A stretch of 8,253 nt of DNA from an uncultured Clostridia bacterium. GTDB lineage: Bacteria > Bacillota > Clostridia > UBA1381. The notes beneath the pieces are model-generated. The model worked only from the letters and a program-made list of their open reading frames with translations, had not been told where the DNA came from and ran no database searches. Made by a program: the position numbers and the translations under genes. Positions 6,559 through 8,253 of this stretch are shown piece after piece; positions within the stretch are counted from its first letter, which is position 1, and the number at the start of each line of letters is the position of its first letter. The stretch covers positions 1 to 8,253 of the forward strand of contig CAKSGG010000138.1 in the NCBI GenBank assembly GCA_934454215.1, written 5' to 3'.

Positions 6559-7297
6559 ACCGTATTGAATAAGCACCGTCTATTACAACGGTTTCACCGC
6601 AAATCATTACTGATTTTTCATCAAGCATATGGAGTGCAAGAGCAGCTATTTCGTCAGTTGCCGCAAACCTGCCGAAAGGTATGCGATTGTGTTGCATCGA
6701 ATCTCCTTCGTGCCAGTTGTTCATTTCAGTTGCAACAGGTCCCGGTGCAATTCCGTTAATTGTGATCCCGTCCGATGCGAACATTTTTCCCCAGCCGCGT
6801 GTAAGCGCGGTTGCAGTGATTTTTGACGCACCATATGCCCCGAAAACAGGTTCTTCTCCGACAACAGACGTAATGTTCAAGATATTACCTTTTACATTGT
6901 TTTTCAGCATATAATTTACAGCTGACTGCATGGTAAAGAAAATTGCGCTTGCGTTTGTTCTCATAACTGATGTCCATTGCTGCACATCGGTTTTAAGAAG
7001 GTCATTTTTATCCCATTCACAATTCTGTGCAAATATTCCGGCATTGTTGACTACAATGTCAAGCCCTCCCAGCAGTGATGCTGCTTCGTTAATTTTTGCA
7101 TCTGCAAGTTCAATTTCCGATGCGTCCCATACCATAGGTAAAGCTGTGCCCGAAATCTCCTGTGCAGCCGATTGAAGTTTTTCAAGTTTTCTGCCGGTTA
7201 TAACGACTCGACATCCGTTTTCAGCTAATTTTTTGGCGATCGCAAATCCGATTCCTCGGCTCGCCCCCGTGACCAATGCTGTATTTCCTTTTAACAT
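6557..7297 (-). CDS. Short-chain dehydrogenase/reductase, NADP-type
   Basis: This 246-residue classical SDR has the nucleotide-binding TGASRGIG at 10-17, Arg36 after the second strand (TGRKLEK, which favours NADP over NAD), Asp58, NNAG at 84-87, and the catalytic set N115, S144, Y155 and K159 (AYGASK). NGIAPGPVATEM follows the active site. The loop between Ser144 and Tyr155 is two residues shorter than in typical members. It should interconvert an alcohol and a carbonyl. Its stop codon overlaps the ribosome binding site of the glycyl radical enzyme gene, so the two are co-translated. The natural reading is that it reduces the aldehyde or ketone made by that enzyme, or oxidises the alcohol feeding it. 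It is the first gene of the operon, 99 bases from the end of the regulator. The specific substrate cannot be read. Confidence 0.9.
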   Translation of the reverse strand: MLKGNTALVTGASRGIGFAIAKKLAENGCRVVITGRKLEKLQSAAQEISGTALPMVWDASEIELADAKINEAASLLGGLDIVVNNAGIFAQNCEWDKNDLLKTDVQQWTSVMRTNASAIFFTMQSAVNYMLKNNVKGNILNITSVVGEEPVFGAYGASKITATALTRGWGKMFASDGITINGIAPGPVATEMNNWHEGDSMQHNRIPFGRFAATDEIAALALHMLDEKSVMICGETVVIDGAYSIR

Positions 7298-7306
7298 ATT
7301 TATCCG

Positions 7307-7312
7307 CCTCCT
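7307..7312 (-). promoter_or_regulatory. Ribosome binding site that sets the dehydrogenase start
   Basis: AGGAGG lies nine bases before the ATG at 7297. Another in-frame ATG at 7315 overlaps this AGGAGG run and would put Met-Arg-Arg-Arg before the normal SDR N-terminus, so the inner ATG is preferred. Confidence 0.8.
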
Positions 7313-7326
7313 CATTTATATATAAT

Positions 7327-7332
7327 ATTATA
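7327..7332 (-). promoter_or_regulatory. Candidate -10 box for the dehydrogenase/GRE/activase operon
   Basis: TATAAT is a perfect -10 hexamer, 29 bases upstream of the dehydrogenase start codon. The region 17 bases further upstream is T-rich with no TTGACA-like box. That would fit a promoter needing an activator such as the neighbouring AraC-type protein, although AT-rich DNA makes chance matches common. Confidence 0.4.
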
Positions 7333-7361
7333 ATCGGATTCGAAAAAAATAAAATGTTTGT

Positions 7362-7391
7362 AAAAAAAAATATTTGTCAGAAAGGGACAAA
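7362..7391 (-). terminator. Intrinsic terminator after the regulator gene
   Basis: On the minus strand TTTGTC and GACAAA form a six-pair stem around a seven-base loop. The sequence then continues into TAT and nine T. It begins five bases after the regulator stop codon. The stem is short and AT-rich but the T-tract is strong. The same inverted repeat could alternatively be an operator, since it lies between the regulator and the operon promoter. Confidence 0.5.
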
Positions 7392-7396
7392 ATACA

Positions 7397-8193
7397 CTAT
7401 TTATGCAGTGTGCGATAATTTTGCGGGGACATTCCATAGTGTACTTTAAAGCAATGGCTGAAACTATAAACATCGGCAAATCCACACTGAAGCGCAATTG
7501 CTGATACTGATTTTGCGGTGTTTTGCAAAAGTATTTCTGCTTTATTTAATCGGTATTCCCTCAAAAATGTATACGGTTTTTTGCCGAATACATCAAAAAA
7601 TAGCCGGCGAAAGTGCTTTTCACTCAGGTGTACCATGCGTGAAAGCTCATTTATTTGAAGATGCGCATTATAATAATGTTCTTTAAGATATGTAACGGCT
7701 TTTTCAATCTCTTTTAATTTTTTACAGTTTGTGCATCTATTTCATGTTCATTTATAAGCGATCCGATTATCTGGAGCAAAAGACCGCTGCATACAGAGCA
7801 TCTGCCCGAAAAATCCGATATATATTCATTTAATGCAGTATTAAACATTTTTTCGTAATTATACATGTTCCCGGTAGAACATACTGTGTCAAAGGGCAGT
7901 GTTTGTGTGGGAAAAGCATTTTCACGGTCAAAATTAAAATTGACAGCAATATATGAAACAGAATTGCAGAAGCCCGCACTGCTTTTGTCTATTGATCCCT
8001 TCGCTATATATGCAACCTGCCCCTTCTTTATCTGAACAGTCTTCCCTTGTTTTTCATATAAAAGCGTTCCGTCTGTAACAAATGCAAAACTGTCATGATT
8101 TCTGGGTTTAGAAGAAATATACGGTTTGTCGTATGTTAATGTGTCATAAAAAAAGACTGCATCATCAGTATAGATTATTGCTTCTGTTTGCAC
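7397..8193 (-). pseudogene. AraC-family transcriptional regulator, split by one frameshift
   Basis: Two frames together make one full-length regulator of about 265 residues. The first (8193-7714, 159 codons) is a cupin-like sensor domain, with stretches such as DGTLLYEKQGKTVQIKKGQVAYIAKGS cut here into its recognisable strands. The second (open from about 7723, stop at 7397) has the double helix-turn-helix: INELSRMVHLSEKHFRRLFF, then VSAIALQCGFADVYSFSHCF and the closing GMSPQNYR. They join at an A6 run where one extra A, or a -1 slip, restores the frame. The start is GTG with GGGGAG eight bases upstream. It likely senses a small molecule and controls the operon immediately downstream on the same strand. 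If the frameshift is real, DNA-binding protein would be made only by slippage, and the sensor alone would be the main product. Confidence 0.85.
7717..7723 (-). other. A6 frameshift site in the regulator gene
   Basis: The heptamer A AAA AAT is in the zero frame two codons before the premature TAA. A -1 shift there continues directly into the helix-turn-helix domain. It has the X XXY YYZ form of a slippery site, but I see no downstream stem-loop or upstream internal ribosome binding site that would stimulate slippage. A plain one-base deletion or a base-calling error in a homopolymer is as likely. Confidence 0.6.
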
Positions 8194-8222
8194 TTTTATT
8201 TCTCCCCTCTTAAATTTCTTTC

Positions 8223-8233
8223 ATCATATCATA
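8223..8233 (-). promoter_or_regulatory. Candidate -10 region of the regulator gene
   Basis: Two overlapping TATGAT hexamers lie about 30-40 bases upstream of the GTG start. Each differs from TATAAT at one position. No -35 box is visible before the window edge, so this is tentative. Confidence 0.22.
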
Positions 8234-8253
8234 TCATTTTTAAATTTTTAAGA

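Noticed and set aside
6544..6576. Longer start for the glycyl radical enzyme (ATG at 6576)
   Set aside because: It would overlap the dehydrogenase gene and read through a perfect AAGGAGG that sits eight bases before the inner ATG.
1..8253. CRISPR arrays, tRNA or rRNA genes, riboswitches, microcompartment genes
   Set aside because: No regular repeat-spacer pattern, tRNA-like cloverleaf or shell protein was seen on either strand by eye.

Overview
The window looks like chromosomal accessory DNA from an anaerobic Firmicute, most likely a gut or sediment member of the Clostridia. The grounds are AT-rich sequence (about 40% G+C by eye, not calculated), strong AAGGAGG-type ribosome binding sites, an oxygen-sensitive glycyl radical enzyme with its radical-SAM activase, and a DDE transposase of a kind I associate with clostridial genomes. 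No host gene fixes the species.

Layout. 1-907 (+) is the 3' part of an IS6/IS240-like transposase that appears dead: its second catalytic Asp is Asn, its ATG has no ribosome binding site, and homology-like sequence continues upstream of that ATG. 908-1631 has no intact gene, but holds nested inverted repeats and, on the minus strand, a small gene broken by several frameshifts plus two tiny ORFs. Everything further right is on the minus strand, so transcription runs right to left. In that order: an AraC-family regulator (8193-7397) split by one frameshift in an A6 run; a terminator-like hairpin; a short-chain dehydrogenase (7297-6557); a 707-residue glycyl radical enzyme (6543-4420); its activase (4427-3633); a hairpin; a 486-bp gap with a doubtful ORF; and a cytosolic beta-propeller glycosidase-like protein (3146-1632).

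How the genes may work together. The dehydrogenase, glycyl radical enzyme and activase form a tight operon with 13-bp and minus 8-bp junctions. The core machinery of the glycyl radical enzyme is present: the thiyl Cys in GCNE, the Glu two residues later, an Asp 14 residues after the Cys, and the RVSGF glycine loop. However, the motif is GCNE instead of the usual GCVE, and the substrate-contacting positions I recall from diol dehydratases are not kept. It is therefore probably a C-O or C-C cleaving enzyme of unknown substrate whose carbonyl product or alcohol precursor is handled by the NADP-type dehydrogenase. The regulator would sense the substrate. The glycosidase-like protein could release a sugar-linked substrate, but it lies beyond a hairpin and a gap, so that link is only inference. 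No microcompartment or transporter genes are in view.

The most noteworthy item is this apparently undescribed GRE-activase-SDR module, followed by the A6 frameshift in its presumed regulator.
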